Shown here: one piece after another, positions 9,131 through 18,410 of the stretch
Layout of the letters: every line of letters begins with the position of its first letter
Position numbering within the stretch: the first letter of the stretch is position 1
Source: Cytophagales bacterium
Lineage (GTDB): Bacteria > Bacteroidota > Bacteroidia > Cytophagales > Spirosomataceae
Assembly: GCA_013298805.1 (NCBI GenBank)
Contig: JAAFIU010000004.1
Span: 1-64,000, forward strand
Length of the DNA stretch: 64,000 bases
Direction of reading: 5' to 3'
The notes under the pieces: model-generated
Told to the model about the DNA's origin: nothing
The model's input: only the letters and a program-made list of their open reading frames with translations
The model's database searches: none
Program-made: the position numbers and the translations under genes

Positions 9131-10750
9131 ATGAAAAATTTTCACATTTCTAAATTAGCCCTATTCTTATTTTTGAGTATTTGTACTCAATTCACAATGA
9201 AGGCTCAGTTCACCCTTACGGGACAAGTAAGAACAAGAACTGAAATCCGTAATGGACTTGGTAATTTAGTGCCAACTGATTCAAAGTCAGCCGCATTTAC
9301 TTCACAAAGAACAAGATTGAATTTTGGTTACAAATGGGATAGAGTTCTCTTCGGAGCGGCTGTTCAAGATGTTCGAGTATGGGGACAAGACGCTTCGTCT
9401 ATCTCAAATGCAGATGGGGCAAAATTAATGTTGCACGAAGGTTGGGCAGAAGTTACGCTTGCGAATAAAGCCGATACAACGGTAAAATTCAAAGCGGTTG
9501 ACTTATTAACGGTTAAAATTGGTCGTCAAGAATTGATTTATGATGACGTTCGTTTAATCGGAAATTTAGATTGGTTACAGCAAGGTCGTCGCCATGACAT
9601 GGTACTTTTAAAAGCCGTTCACCACGGATGGCAAATAGACGCAGGGTATGCTTTCGGACAAAATACAGATGGTTTTGGAACTGTTGGAACAGGATATGTA
9701 CCCGCAAACGTAAATGCCTTTACTCGTACTTCAACGGGTGTATTAGTGCCAACGCCAGCAGGAATTATTCCATTGACAGTAGGTGGCGGTGTCGGAGCAA
9801 ACAGTGTAAAAACGGGTGGTGCATTGGCATGGGTTAATCCTCCATCAACCAACGGAGCCTCACAAGATTATAAATCATTCAAGAGTTTATACATAAGTCG
9901 TAAGTTTAACCAAACTAAATTTTCGGGTTTATTATTCCAAGATGACTTTAGTGCTTATCGTTTAGACTCAGTTGGAAGTGCTGGAACGGGTTACGTATAT
10001 GGTAGAAGGTTCGTTTCTTCGGGTGCAACAGATACTTATGATTACGCACAATCAAGAAGCCGTACTACTTATGGTTTAATGGTTAATCATACTTTGGGAA
10101 ATGCTTCTGGTTTTGGTAAAATCGCTTTACAAGGTGCGTATTATGGACAAACTGGTAAAGACCGTGAAGGAAATGACATGGATGCTTACCACTATACATT
10201 GGCAGCAACCTACCAAAAAAGAAAGTGGGCATTTACTTTGGGATATGACGTTCTTTCTGGAAACGACGGTTCAAGTGCAACCAATAATTACAAGGCTTCA
10301 ACAGGATACAATAATCGTTTTGACCCATTGTACGGAACACCACACCGTCACTGGGGATACATGGATTACTTTTACGTAGGTACTAACTCTCCCGCAGGAG
10401 GTTTAAACAACGGTTATTTAAAAGCAAAATATACGAGCAATATGCTAACGTTTGGGGTTGATTATCACACATTTGCCTTGAATAAAGCAACCACAAAAGG
10501 CGACGGAACGCTTGTTGGAACAGATTTAGGAAACGAAATAGACTTCTTATTGAATTACAACATGAATAAATTTACCAATATCGAATTAGGTTATTCTGTG
10601 ATGATGGCAACTGATAATATGACTTTTGCCAAAGGACAAGCCACAACTGATGCAGCAGCAAAGAATTTTGATAAAACGGGAACGTGGTTGTATTTAATGA
10701 TTAACATTCGTCCAGACTTCTTTTACGCAAAACCAGTAGCGATTAAATAA
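9131..10750 (+). CDS. Alginate_exp-like outer-membrane beta-barrel protein
   Basis: Signal peptide, FTLTGQVRTRTEIRNGLG.., VKIGRQELIYDDVRLIGNLDWLQQGRRHD; alternating beta-strand pattern. Confidence 0.8.
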   Translation: MKNFHISKLALFLFLSICTQFTMKAQFTLTGQVRTRTEIRNGLGNLVPTDSKSAAFTSQRTRLNFGYKWDRVLFGAAVQDVRVWGQDASSISNADGAKLMLHEGWAEVTLANKADTTVKFKAVDLLTVKIGRQELIYDDVRLIGNLDWLQQGRRHDMVLLKAVHHGWQIDAGYAFGQNTDGFGTVGTGYVPANVNAFTRTSTGVLVPTPAGIIPLTVGGGVGANSVKTGGALAWVNPPSTNGASQDYKSFKSLYISRKFNQTKFSGLLFQDDFSAYRLDSVGSAGTGYVYGRRFVSSGATDTYDYAQSRSRTTYGLMVNHTLGNASGFGKIALQGAYYGQTGKDREGNDMDAYHYTLAATYQKRKWAFTLGYDVLSGNDGSSATNNYKASTGYNNRFDPLYGTPHRHWGYMDYFYVGTNSPAGGLNNGYLKAKYTSNMLTFGVDYHTFALNKATTKGDGTLVGTDLGNEIDFLLNYNMNKFTNIELGYSVMMATDNMTFAKGQATTDAAAKNFDKTGTWLYLMINIRPDFFYAKPVAIK

Positions 10751-10847
10751 CAGTTATCAGTAAGCAGTTATCAGTAAATTTAGAGTAGCTTATTGGTACT
10801 ATTAATTTATAACTGTTTACTGATAACTGTTTACTGATAACTGCTAA
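10749..10847. repeat. Palindromic element (CAGTTATCAGTAA family)
   Basis: aacagttatcagtaagcagttatcagtaaat / ataactgtttactgataactgtttactgataactg; same family as 1101-1211. Confidence 0.8.
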
Positions 10848-10853
10848 ACTGTT

Positions 10854-10881
10854 CCAAAACTCGATGGGGGTCGGTTTTTGG
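10854..10881 (+). promoter_or_regulatory. Leader hairpin with TGGGGG hexaloop upstream of nrtA
   Basis: ccaaaactcga-TGGGGG-tcggtttttgg, 11-bp stem with one mismatch; same loop and closing pairs as 9055-9084. Confidence 0.6.
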
Positions 10882-10912
10882 GGGTATTTATAAATTTTAA
10901 ATAAAGAAAATT

Positions 10913-12121
10913 ATGCAAACTCTGTTAAAAAAATCAGTATCATTTTTGTGTCTAATGGCACTACTCACGGTGGTATCTTCATTTAAGATTACACCGCCAG
11001 CACGAAAAATTAAATTAGGATTTATTCCATTGACAGATTGTGCTCCATTAGTGGCAGCCAAAGAATTAGGGCTTTTCGCCAAATATGGTGTTGATGTAGA
11101 ACTTTCAAAAGAAGCATCTTGGGCAAATATTAGAGATAAAGTATTGAACGGAGAATTGGATGGGGCTCACTGTCTATTCTCAATGCCACTTTCGGTTTAT
11201 ACGGGTATCGGTGGAAAAGCAGGTTCAGAAATGAAAATTGCGATGGTTTTGAATAATAATGGACAAGCCATTACCCTTTCAAAAGATTTTTGTGGATTGG
11301 TAGGCTTCAAAGAAGTCAATAAAGTGGCTGCCGCAGTTAAGAATGTTCAGTCTCGCAAAGAAGTAACTTTTGCCATGACTTTCCCAGGTGGAACACACGA
11401 TATTTGGTTAAGAAACTGGATGGCAGCCGCAGGAATTAACCAAAAATCAGTGGGTATTATCACTATTCCACCGCCACAAATGGTTGCGAATATGCGTGTA
11501 GATAACATGGAAGGTTTTTGCGTTGGAGAACCTTGGAATGGCGTTGCAGCAGCACAAGGCGTTGGTTTTACGCAAATTGCGTCACAAGATATTTGGAAAC
11601 ATCATCCAGAAAAAGCCTTAGTGGTAAATTCAAAATTTGCAGCAGAAGACAAAGAGGATTTGAAAAAAGTAATGAAAGCAATCATTGAAGCTTGCAAGTG
11701 GTTAGATAACATGGGAAATCGTAAAAAAGCCGCTGGTTGGTTGACAAAACCATACTACGTAAATGCTCCGTTGGCAGCTATCGAATCTCGTTTATTAGGT
11801 TCAAACGATTTAGGTTGTGATTTGGGTGTACAGAAATACAAAGATGATTACATGACTTTTTATAACAATGGACTTGTTTCAACACCTCGTAAATCTCACG
11901 CTATGTGGTTTTTAGCTCAATATGTTCGTTTTGGATATTTGAAAGCTGAACCAAACTACAAAGCAATTACCGAGAAATTGATTCTTGATGATTTGTTTGC
12001 CGAAGTAGCCAAAGAAATGCAGGTACCAATTCAACCAGATATGAAGCCGTTCAAAACGACTTACGATGTTAATTTTGACCCTGCTAATATTGGTGATTAT
12101 TTGAAGGCAACGAAAAAATAG
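10913..12121 (+). CDS. nrtA: Nitrate ABC transporter substrate-binding protein
   Basis: KLGFIPLTDCAPLVAAKELGLFAKYGVDVELSKEASWANIRDKVLNGELDGAH. Confidence 0.93.
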   Translation: MQTLLKKSVSFLCLMALLTVVSSFKITPPARKIKLGFIPLTDCAPLVAAKELGLFAKYGVDVELSKEASWANIRDKVLNGELDGAHCLFSMPLSVYTGIGGKAGSEMKIAMVLNNNGQAITLSKDFCGLVGFKEVNKVAAAVKNVQSRKEVTFAMTFPGGTHDIWLRNWMAAAGINQKSVGIITIPPPQMVANMRVDNMEGFCVGEPWNGVAAAQGVGFTQIASQDIWKHHPEKALVVNSKFAAEDKEDLKKVMKAIIEACKWLDNMGNRKKAAGWLTKPYYVNAPLAAIESRLLGSNDLGCDLGVQKYKDDYMTFYNNGLVSTPRKSHAMWFLAQYVRFGYLKAEPNYKAITEKLILDDLFAEVAKEMQVPIQPDMKPFKTTYDVNFDPANIGDYLKATKK

Positions 12122-12125
12122 GTTT

Positions 12126-12250
12126 AATGAACCGCAAGGACACGAGGACGCAAAGAAATTTAGAATAAAAAAATCATAGCATCCATTCGTCTTTGCGGTA
12201 ATTTTTAAAATAAAAAAATCATAGCGTCCATTCGTCTTTGCGGTAAATTT
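12126..12250. repeat. Repeat cluster with about 50-bp tandem duplication before nrtB
   Basis: ataaaaaaatcatagcRtccattcgtctttgcggtaa occurs twice in tandem; accgcaaggacacgaggacgcaaag is partly complementary. Confidence 0.7.
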
Positions 12251-12257
12251 TAAAATC

Positions 12258-13034
12258 ATGATAAAAAAATCAGCAATCAGCATTGCTTACTTTTTAGGAA
12301 GTATGGCAATTTTAATCGGACTTTGGCAATTGATTTCTGTCATTACTAAAGCCGAAATTCCAAGTCCAGTTTCAACATGGGCCGTTTTCAAAGAATTGAT
12401 GGCAGAACCATTTTACGATAGAGGGCCAAACGATAAAGGAATTGGGAATAACCTATTCAGTTCAATTGGTAGAGTCTTTACGGGGTTTTTATTAGGTAGT
12501 ATCATTGCCATTCCGATGGGAATGTTGATGGGAGCTTCTAAAATAGGCATGAGCCTTTTGAATCCAATCGTACAAATTTTGAAACCAGTTTCGCCATTAG
12601 CTTGGTTTCCATTGGGGCTTTTAGCTTTCAAAGATTCGGGCGGAGCAACCATTTTTATCATCGCCATTACGTCTTTATGGCCAACGGTGATTAACACCGC
12701 TTTTGGTGTTTCGAGTATTCCGCAAGACCACAAAAATGTAGGAAAAGCATTTGGTTTTTCAAGATGGAAATATTTAACAAAAATCGTCATTCCTTACGCA
12801 ATGCCGCACATTTTTACAGGCTTACGTCTTTCAATTGGGATTGCATGGGTTGTAATTGTAGCGGGCGAAATGCTATCGGGTGGCGTAGGAATTGGCTTTT
12901 TTGTTTGGGATAGTTGGAATGGTTTGTCTTTAGAAAAAATCCTTGTTGCCATTCTGATTATTGGCGGTGTGGGTTTGCTTTTAGACAAAGGCTTCAATGC
13001 TTTACAAAATTTATTCTCTTGGGAAGGAAAGTAA
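12258..13034 (+). CDS. nrtB: Nitrate ABC transporter permease
   Basis: Binding-protein-dependent permease with LRLSIGIAWVVIVAGEMLSGGVGIGFFVWDSWN. Confidence 0.92.
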   Translation: MIKKSAISIAYFLGSMAILIGLWQLISVITKAEIPSPVSTWAVFKELMAEPFYDRGPNDKGIGNNLFSSIGRVFTGFLLGSIIAIPMGMLMGASKIGMSLLNPIVQILKPVSPLAWFPLGLLAFKDSGGATIFIIAITSLWPTVINTAFGVSSIPQDHKNVGKAFGFSRWKYLTKIVIPYAMPHIFTGLRLSIGIAWVVIVAGEMLSGGVGIGFFVWDSWNGLSLEKILVAILIIGGVGLLLDKGFNALQNLFSWEGK

Positions 13035-13035
13035 A

Positions 13036-13140
13036 ACCTGTATTACGTATCAAGTATTATGTATTAAGGAAGTATTCGTATTACAGAGTCTTCTTCAATT
13101 TTACTTAATACTTTGTACCTAATACCTAATACTTGAAAAT
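13036..13140. repeat. Imperfect palindromic element (TAATACTTGATAC family)
   Basis: cgtatcaagtattatgtattaagg ... acttaatactttgtacctaatacctaatacttg. Confidence 0.5.
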
Positions 13141-13998
13141 ATGACAAACATCGAAACTTCAGTTCAATTCGTTGATTCAGCGAATGACTTTCATAAAATA
13201 AATGCCAATGAAACTTCAGTTAGCATCAAAGATGTAACCGTTTCATTCAAAGGCTCAAAAGGTACATTTACCGCTATTAAAGACATTAGTCTTGACATTA
13301 AAAAAGGTGAAATTGTAGCACTTATCGGTCACTCAGGTTGTGGTAAATCAACTTTGATGAATACCATTTCGGGCATGGTTTCACCTTCAAAAGGAGAAGT
13401 TCTTGCGAATGGTAACACAGTAAAAGGGCCTGGGCCAGACAGAGGAATTGTTTTCCAAAACTATTCACTTTTGCCTTGGTTAACGGTTTACAAAAATATC
13501 TACGAAGCGGTTGATTCTGTTTTCAAAGATAAAACTTCCATCGAAAAACATGAGTTGGTGGAAGAAAACCTGAAAATGGTTAATCTGACCCAACACAAAG
13601 ACAAATTGCCGGGACAACTTTCGGGAGGAATGAAACAGCGAGTAGCCATTGCTCGTGCTTTTGCTATCAATCCGAGTATCTTATTGTTGGACGAACCTTT
13701 CGGAGCCTTAGATGCACTCACAAAAGGCTCAATGCACATCGAATTATTGAAACTTTGGAATTTAGATAACCGTAATAAAACGATTGTCATGGTGACGCAC
13801 GATATCGAAGAAGCTATTTTCTTGTCGGATAGAGTAGTGGTAATGAATAATGGGCCAGAAGCTACCATCAAGAAAATTGTTGACATCAACTTGCCAAGAC
13901 CACGTAACAAAAAAGATATTGCTCACGACCCAGAATATATCCGTATTCATGATGAATTATTGACATTATTATTTGATAAATTTTCAATTGAAGACTAA
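13141..13998 (+). CDS. Nitrate ABC transporter ATP-binding protein (NrtC/D-like)
   Basis: Walker A GHSGCGKST, LSGGMKQRVAIARA, Walker B LLLDEPFGALDA. Confidence 0.92.
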   Translation: MTNIETSVQFVDSANDFHKINANETSVSIKDVTVSFKGSKGTFTAIKDISLDIKKGEIVALIGHSGCGKSTLMNTISGMVSPSKGEVLANGNTVKGPGPDRGIVFQNYSLLPWLTVYKNIYEAVDSVFKDKTSIEKHELVEENLKMVNLTQHKDKLPGQLSGGMKQRVAIARAFAINPSILLLDEPFGALDALTKGSMHIELLKLWNLDNRNKTIVMVTHDIEEAIFLSDRVVVMNNGPEATIKKIVDINLPRPRNKKDIAHDPEYIRIHDELLTLLFDKFSIED

Positions 13999-14033
13999 GG
14001 AGTAAATTATTAAACTTAAATCACTTACTCTGT

Positions 14034-14207
14034 CGCTCGCCCAATGTCATTAAGTTAAGGTTTTTGAATTAAGAATTCTGAATAAGGAATGTAGATTTTA
14101 GAAGTTTTACAGAGGATATTTTACTTCTCCATTCTTTATTCCTTGCGGCAGCCGCTACTGTTATAAATTCTGACTTATTTCCTTAACTTAATGACATTGG
14201 GCGAGCG
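14034..14207. repeat. 174-bp element with perfect 27-bp terminal inverted repeats
   Basis: cgctcgcccaatgtcattaagttaagg (14034-14060) and ccttaacttaatgacattgggcgagcg (14181-14207). Confidence 0.9.
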
Positions 14208-14284
14208 GCCAATGAGTAATAATTCGCTTTATCTATAATAAACCTGTTTACTGTCTTGAGAATTTCTAATCACTACTTTCCCTT

Positions 14285-17200
14285 ATGAGCAATTTGAATC
14301 AAACTAAATATAAATCTACCTGCTCATATTGTGGGGTTGGTTGTGGAGTTGAAATTACCAAAATTGACAACGGTAAAATTTACGTAGAAGGTGACAAAGA
14401 CCACCCTTCAAGTAAAGGAATGCTTTGTTCAAAAGGAATGAATCTGCATTATACCGTCAATGATAAGTCAGACAGATTGCTGTATCCAGAAATGCGTTTT
14501 AACCGAAATATGCCCCTGCAAAGAGTAAGTTGGGATACTGCTCTTGACCGAACAGCAGCAATTTTCAAAACTTTTATCCAAAAATATGGCCCAGATTCAG
14601 TAGGCTTTTATGTATCTGGACAATGTTCTACCGAAGAATATTATATCATTAATAAACTCATCAAAGGTTTTATTGGCTCAAACAATATTGATACTAACTC
14701 TCGTCTATGTATGTCATCGGCGGTAGTAGGTTATAAGCTTACTTTAGGCGAAGATTCTGTGCCTGTTTGTTATGACGATATTGAATTGGCGGATTGCTTT
14801 TTTGTAACGGGGGCAAATCCTGCTTGGTGTCACCCAATCATTTGGCGACGAGTGGAGGCTCACAAACAAGCAAATCCCAATGTTAAAATTATCGTCATCG
14901 ACCCAAGGCGTACTCAAACAGCATCACAAGCCGATTTACATTTACAACTCAATCCCGGAACTGACATCGTTCTGACCAATATTATCGGTAGAATTCTCAT
15001 TGAAAATAATTGGATTGACAACGATTTTATCACTAATCATACCGACGGTTTTGAAGCTTACCGTGAACAAGTTTTTACCCGAACGCTTTCCGAAGCTTCG
15101 GTAATCTGTGGTGTTGCAGAAAGCGATATTTTATTAGCTGCTCAATATATTCACGAGTCAAAAGGTTTTCTCTCGATGTGGACAATGGGCTTGAATCAGT
15201 CGGTAGTTGGGGTTAATAAAAACCTGTCACTCATTGATTTACATTTGATTACAGGTAGAATTGGCAAAGAAGGCAATGGTCCTTTTTCATTGACCGGACA
15301 ACCCAACGCCATGGGTGGACGTGAAGTAGGAGGTTTGGCAAATATGCTACCTGCTCATCGAGATTTATTGAATCCTGCTCACCGTGAGGAGGTTCAAGCG
15401 TTTTGGGGAGGCGCAAAAATTTCGGATAAACCGGGGTTTTCGGCAACCGAAATGTTCCAAGCCCTTGCCGATGGCAGAATGAAAGCCATTTGGATTGTCA
15501 CAACCAACCCAATGGTGAGCTTGCCAGATATTAATATGGTAGAAAAAGGACTCCAAAATGCCAAATTTGTGGTGGTTCAAGATATTTCTAACCGTTCAGA
15601 TACCGTAAAATATGCCGATGTGGTACTTCCTGCGGCAGCTTGGGCTGAAAAAGATTCAGTTTTTACGAATTCCGAAAGAAGAATTACTTATTTGCCGAAA
15701 GTAATTGATGCCCCAGGTGAAGCTTTAGACGATACCGAAATTATTAAAAGATTTGCTCATAAAATGGGCTTTGGAGAATCTTTTAACTATCAGAATAACA
15801 GTGAAATATACGACGAACATTGTCTTTCAACCAAAGGAACAAACATAAATATTACAGGGCTTAATTACGATGTTTTGAAAGAAAAACGTAGTGTTCAATG
15901 GCCATTTGTCGATGTTCGAGACTCGATGCTTGATGTTCGGAGTGGCGAAACCCCAAAATCAAATACTGAATCACAAATAACGAATCAAGAACCTCGAACA
16001 TCGAACCTCGAACATCGGGAATCGTATTTCGGCACAAGACGCTTGTTTACAGACAGCAAGTTCTACACCTTAAATCAAAGAGCTAAAATCCATGCCGTGC
16101 CTGATGAAAATTTATCAGAAAAATTAACGGAAGACTTTCCTCTAATTCTGACAACGGGTCGTATTCGTGACCAATGGCATACCATGACCAAAACGGGGAA
16201 GGTTAACAAATTGAATCAGCATATTGCCCAACCTTACGTTGAAATTCACCCGAATGATGCTCAAAAAAGAGGCATTGTTGATGGTCAAGTAATTGAAATT
16301 GAAAGTATTAGAGGGAGAAATCAAGTAAAGGCAAAAATTACCGAAGATATTAAAGAAGGCGTTTGTTTTATGCCAATGCACTTTGGAAAAATCTTAGGAA
16401 ATGCTTTTGGAAGAGCTAATAGTTTAACAAATACTTTGATAGATGCACGCTCAAAAGAGCCAGATTTTAAGTTCTCAGCCGTGCAAATACGTGCGTATGT
16501 AAAACCTGTGGAGAAAATTGTGATTATCGGGGCGGGTTCTGCGGGATTAGGATTCATTAATTCGTACCGAAATCTGAATAAAACTGATGAAATTCATGTG
16601 TTTTCAAAAGAGATTTATCCGTTTTATAACCGTGTTATGTTGCCTGATTATATTTCTGGAGCTCAAGAATGGGAACAATTGGTAAAATTACGGGAAGACC
16701 AATTTGCTGATGCTAATATTCAGGTTCACAAAGGTTTAGAGATTGTAAATATTGATAGAAAGAATAAAATTATCATTGATTCGGAAGGAAATGAACACAC
16801 TTACGACCGCCTGATTTTAGGAATGGGTTCACGGGCGTTTATGCCTCCGTCTGTTCCAAGAATTCCCGGGATTTTCAATATGCGCTCTCGATTAGATGCG
16901 GACAGTATGAAGCCGTTTATGAGTCAAGAAAATCCTCACGCTTTAATCGTTGGCGGTGGTTTATTAGGCTTAGAATTGGCGGCATCATTGCGTGAAGTCA
17001 ACGTAAAAGTGACCATTGTTCAGCGTATTAGCCGTTTTATGGATAGACAATTAGACCAGTTAGGCTCTGATTTACTCCATGAAGAAATTGTCAATTTAGG
17101 TATTGATGTTTATTATAATGATGAAGTTTCAGCCTTTTATGGAACGGATAAATTTGAAGGCGTTCGCTTAAAATCAGGACGAAAAATAGATGCTCAAATT

Positions 17201-17908
17201 GCGGTTTTTGCCATTGGAACGACACCAAATGTAGAAATTGCTCGTGCCGCAGGATTGGAAGTGAATCGTGGAGTGGTTGTAAATGATTATTTACAGACTT
17301 CCGATCCAGATATTTTTGCCGCAGGTGAAATTGCTCAATGGCGTGGCGAAATGTGGGGAATTACAGCCGCCGCCGAACAACAAGCCGACGTGATTGCCAA
17401 ATATATTGCAGGTGATTGGGCGAGTTATTACAAAGGCTCATTGTCGGTAAATATCATGAAAATTCAAGGAGTTCAATTATGCTCAATGGGAATTATCGAA
17501 ACGCCAAAGGTGCCTGATTATGAGGAGATTATCTTTATTGATAAAGCAAAAAGATATTATAAAAAATGTATCATTCACAATGATAAATTAGTTGGAGCAA
17601 CCCTGATTGGTGATAAATCGGAATTTTTAGAATTTAAAGATTTGATTGCCAACGGTATCGAATTGTCGGATAAGCGTTTAGAATTGTTAAGAAGTGGTAG
17701 AAAAGCTGACCCTGTAATGGGAAAATTGGTTTGTTCGTGCAATAACGTTGGCGAAGGTAATTTAAAATCTTGTATTTCAGGAGGTTGTAAAGATTTTACC
17801 GCTTTATGTGCTACCACAGGTGCAGGAACAGGTTGCGGAAGTTGTCGCCCAGAAGTAAGAGCAATTTTGGAAAAAGAGTTGTCAGAAGAATTAATAGAAG
17901 TCATGTAA
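14285..17908 (+). CDS. Assimilatory nitrate reductase: Mo-bisPGD catalytic module fused to NirB-like FAD/NAD and BFD-type [2Fe-2S] module
   Basis: YKSTCSYCGVGCGVEI N-terminal 4Fe-4S motif; GKVNKLNQHIAQPYVEIHPNDA molydopterin-binding region; C-terminal IIGAGSAGLGF...CSCNNVGEGNLKSCI..GTGCGSCRPEV. Confidence 0.93.
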   Translation: MSNLNQTKYKSTCSYCGVGCGVEITKIDNGKIYVEGDKDHPSSKGMLCSKGMNLHYTVNDKSDRLLYPEMRFNRNMPLQRVSWDTALDRTAAIFKTFIQKYGPDSVGFYVSGQCSTEEYYIINKLIKGFIGSNNIDTNSRLCMSSAVVGYKLTLGEDSVPVCYDDIELADCFFVTGANPAWCHPIIWRRVEAHKQANPNVKIIVIDPRRTQTASQADLHLQLNPGTDIVLTNIIGRILIENNWIDNDFITNHTDGFEAYREQVFTRTLSEASVICGVAESDILLAAQYIHESKGFLSMWTMGLNQSVVGVNKNLSLIDLHLITGRIGKEGNGPFSLTGQPNAMGGREVGGLANMLPAHRDLLNPAHREEVQAFWGGAKISDKPGFSATEMFQALADGRMKAIWIVTTNPMVSLPDINMVEKGLQNAKFVVVQDISNRSDTVKYADVVLPAAAWAEKDSVFTNSERRITYLPKVIDAPGEALDDTEIIKRFAHKMGFGESFNYQNNSEIYDEHCLSTKGTNINITGLNYDVLKEKRSVQWPFVDVRDSMLDVRSGETPKSNTESQITNQEPRTSNLEHRESYFGTRRLFTDSKFYTLNQRAKIHAVPDENLSEKLTEDFPLILTTGRIRDQWHTMTKTGKVNKLNQHIAQPYVEIHPNDAQKRGIVDGQVIEIESIRGRNQVKAKITEDIKEGVCFMPMHFGKILGNAFGRANSLTNTLIDARSKEPDFKFSAVQIRAYVKPVEKIVIIGAGSAGLGFINSYRNLNKTDEIHVFSKEIYPFYNRVMLPDYISGAQEWEQLVKLREDQFADANIQVHKGLEIVNIDRKNKIIIDSEGNEHTYDRLILGMGSRAFMPPSVPRIPGIFNMRSRLDADSMKPFMSQENPHALIVGGGLLGLELAASLREVNVKVTIVQRISRFMDRQLDQLGSDLLHEEIVNLGIDVYYNDEVSAFYGTDKFEGVRLKSGRKIDAQIAVFAIGTTPNVEIARAAGLEVNRGVVVNDYLQTSDPDIFAAGEIAQWRGEMWGITAAAEQQADVIAKYIAGDWASYYKGSLSVNIMKIQGVQLCSMGIIETPKVPDYEEIIFIDKAKRYYKKCIIHNDKLVGATLIGDKSEFLEFKDLIANGIELSDKRLELLRSGRKADPVMGKLVCSCNNVGEGNLKSCISGGCKDFTALCATTGAGTGCGSCRPEVRAILEKELSEELIEVM
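15910..16017. repeat. Palindromic element inside the nitrate reductase ORF
   Basis: cgatgttcgagactcgatgcttga... (15910-15940) is an imperfect reverse complement of gaacctcgaacatcgaacctcgaacatcg (15989-16017); length about 108 bp, ORF maintained. Confidence 0.75.
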
Positions 17909-18008
17909 CCCAACATCAAGTATACAAAAATAGGGAAGTAATCTCTCGATAAACTTCCCTAAGTATTGATTCTGAGGTTAAAATCATAGTAACATCAATT
18001 TACAATGA

Positions 18009-18410
18009 CTAACGAATAGCCACAACGATGTCACGATTTACAGTTTGATTCGTTTTAATTTCAAAAGTTTTTGAATCAACTACATCAACATTTGAACGAA
18101 TAACTTCGATAGTATATTTACCATCGCTCAAATTTGAAAAATCAAGTGTTTTAGCAAATTTAACTGCTTTTGAACCTACGTATTCACGATAGATTTCGTT
18201 TTTGTCAGCGTCCAAAACAACAACCATTACTTTTTTGCTTGCTGAGTTTTCCACCCAAATATTGAAACTCAAAGATTTGTTTACTTGAGCAATTTTAGTT
18301 TTTACTGAAGCAGATGCTTCGTCGTTTGTTGTTCCTGCGAATGAAGTTAAGTTTGATGTGCAAACCATAGCTATCGCTACGATAAATGCTTTTACTGTGT
18401 TCTTGTTCAT
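18009..18410 (-). CDS. Small secreted hypothetical protein
   Basis: 133 aa with signal peptide (MNKNTVKAFIVAIAMVCTSNLTSFAG). Confidence 0.7.
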   Translation of the reverse strand: MNKNTVKAFIVAIAMVCTSNLTSFAGTTNDEASASVKTKIAQVNKSLSFNIWVENSASKKVMVVVLDADKNEIYREYVGSKAVKFAKTLDFSNLSDGKYTIEVIRSNVDVVDSKTFEIKTNQTVNRDIVVAIR

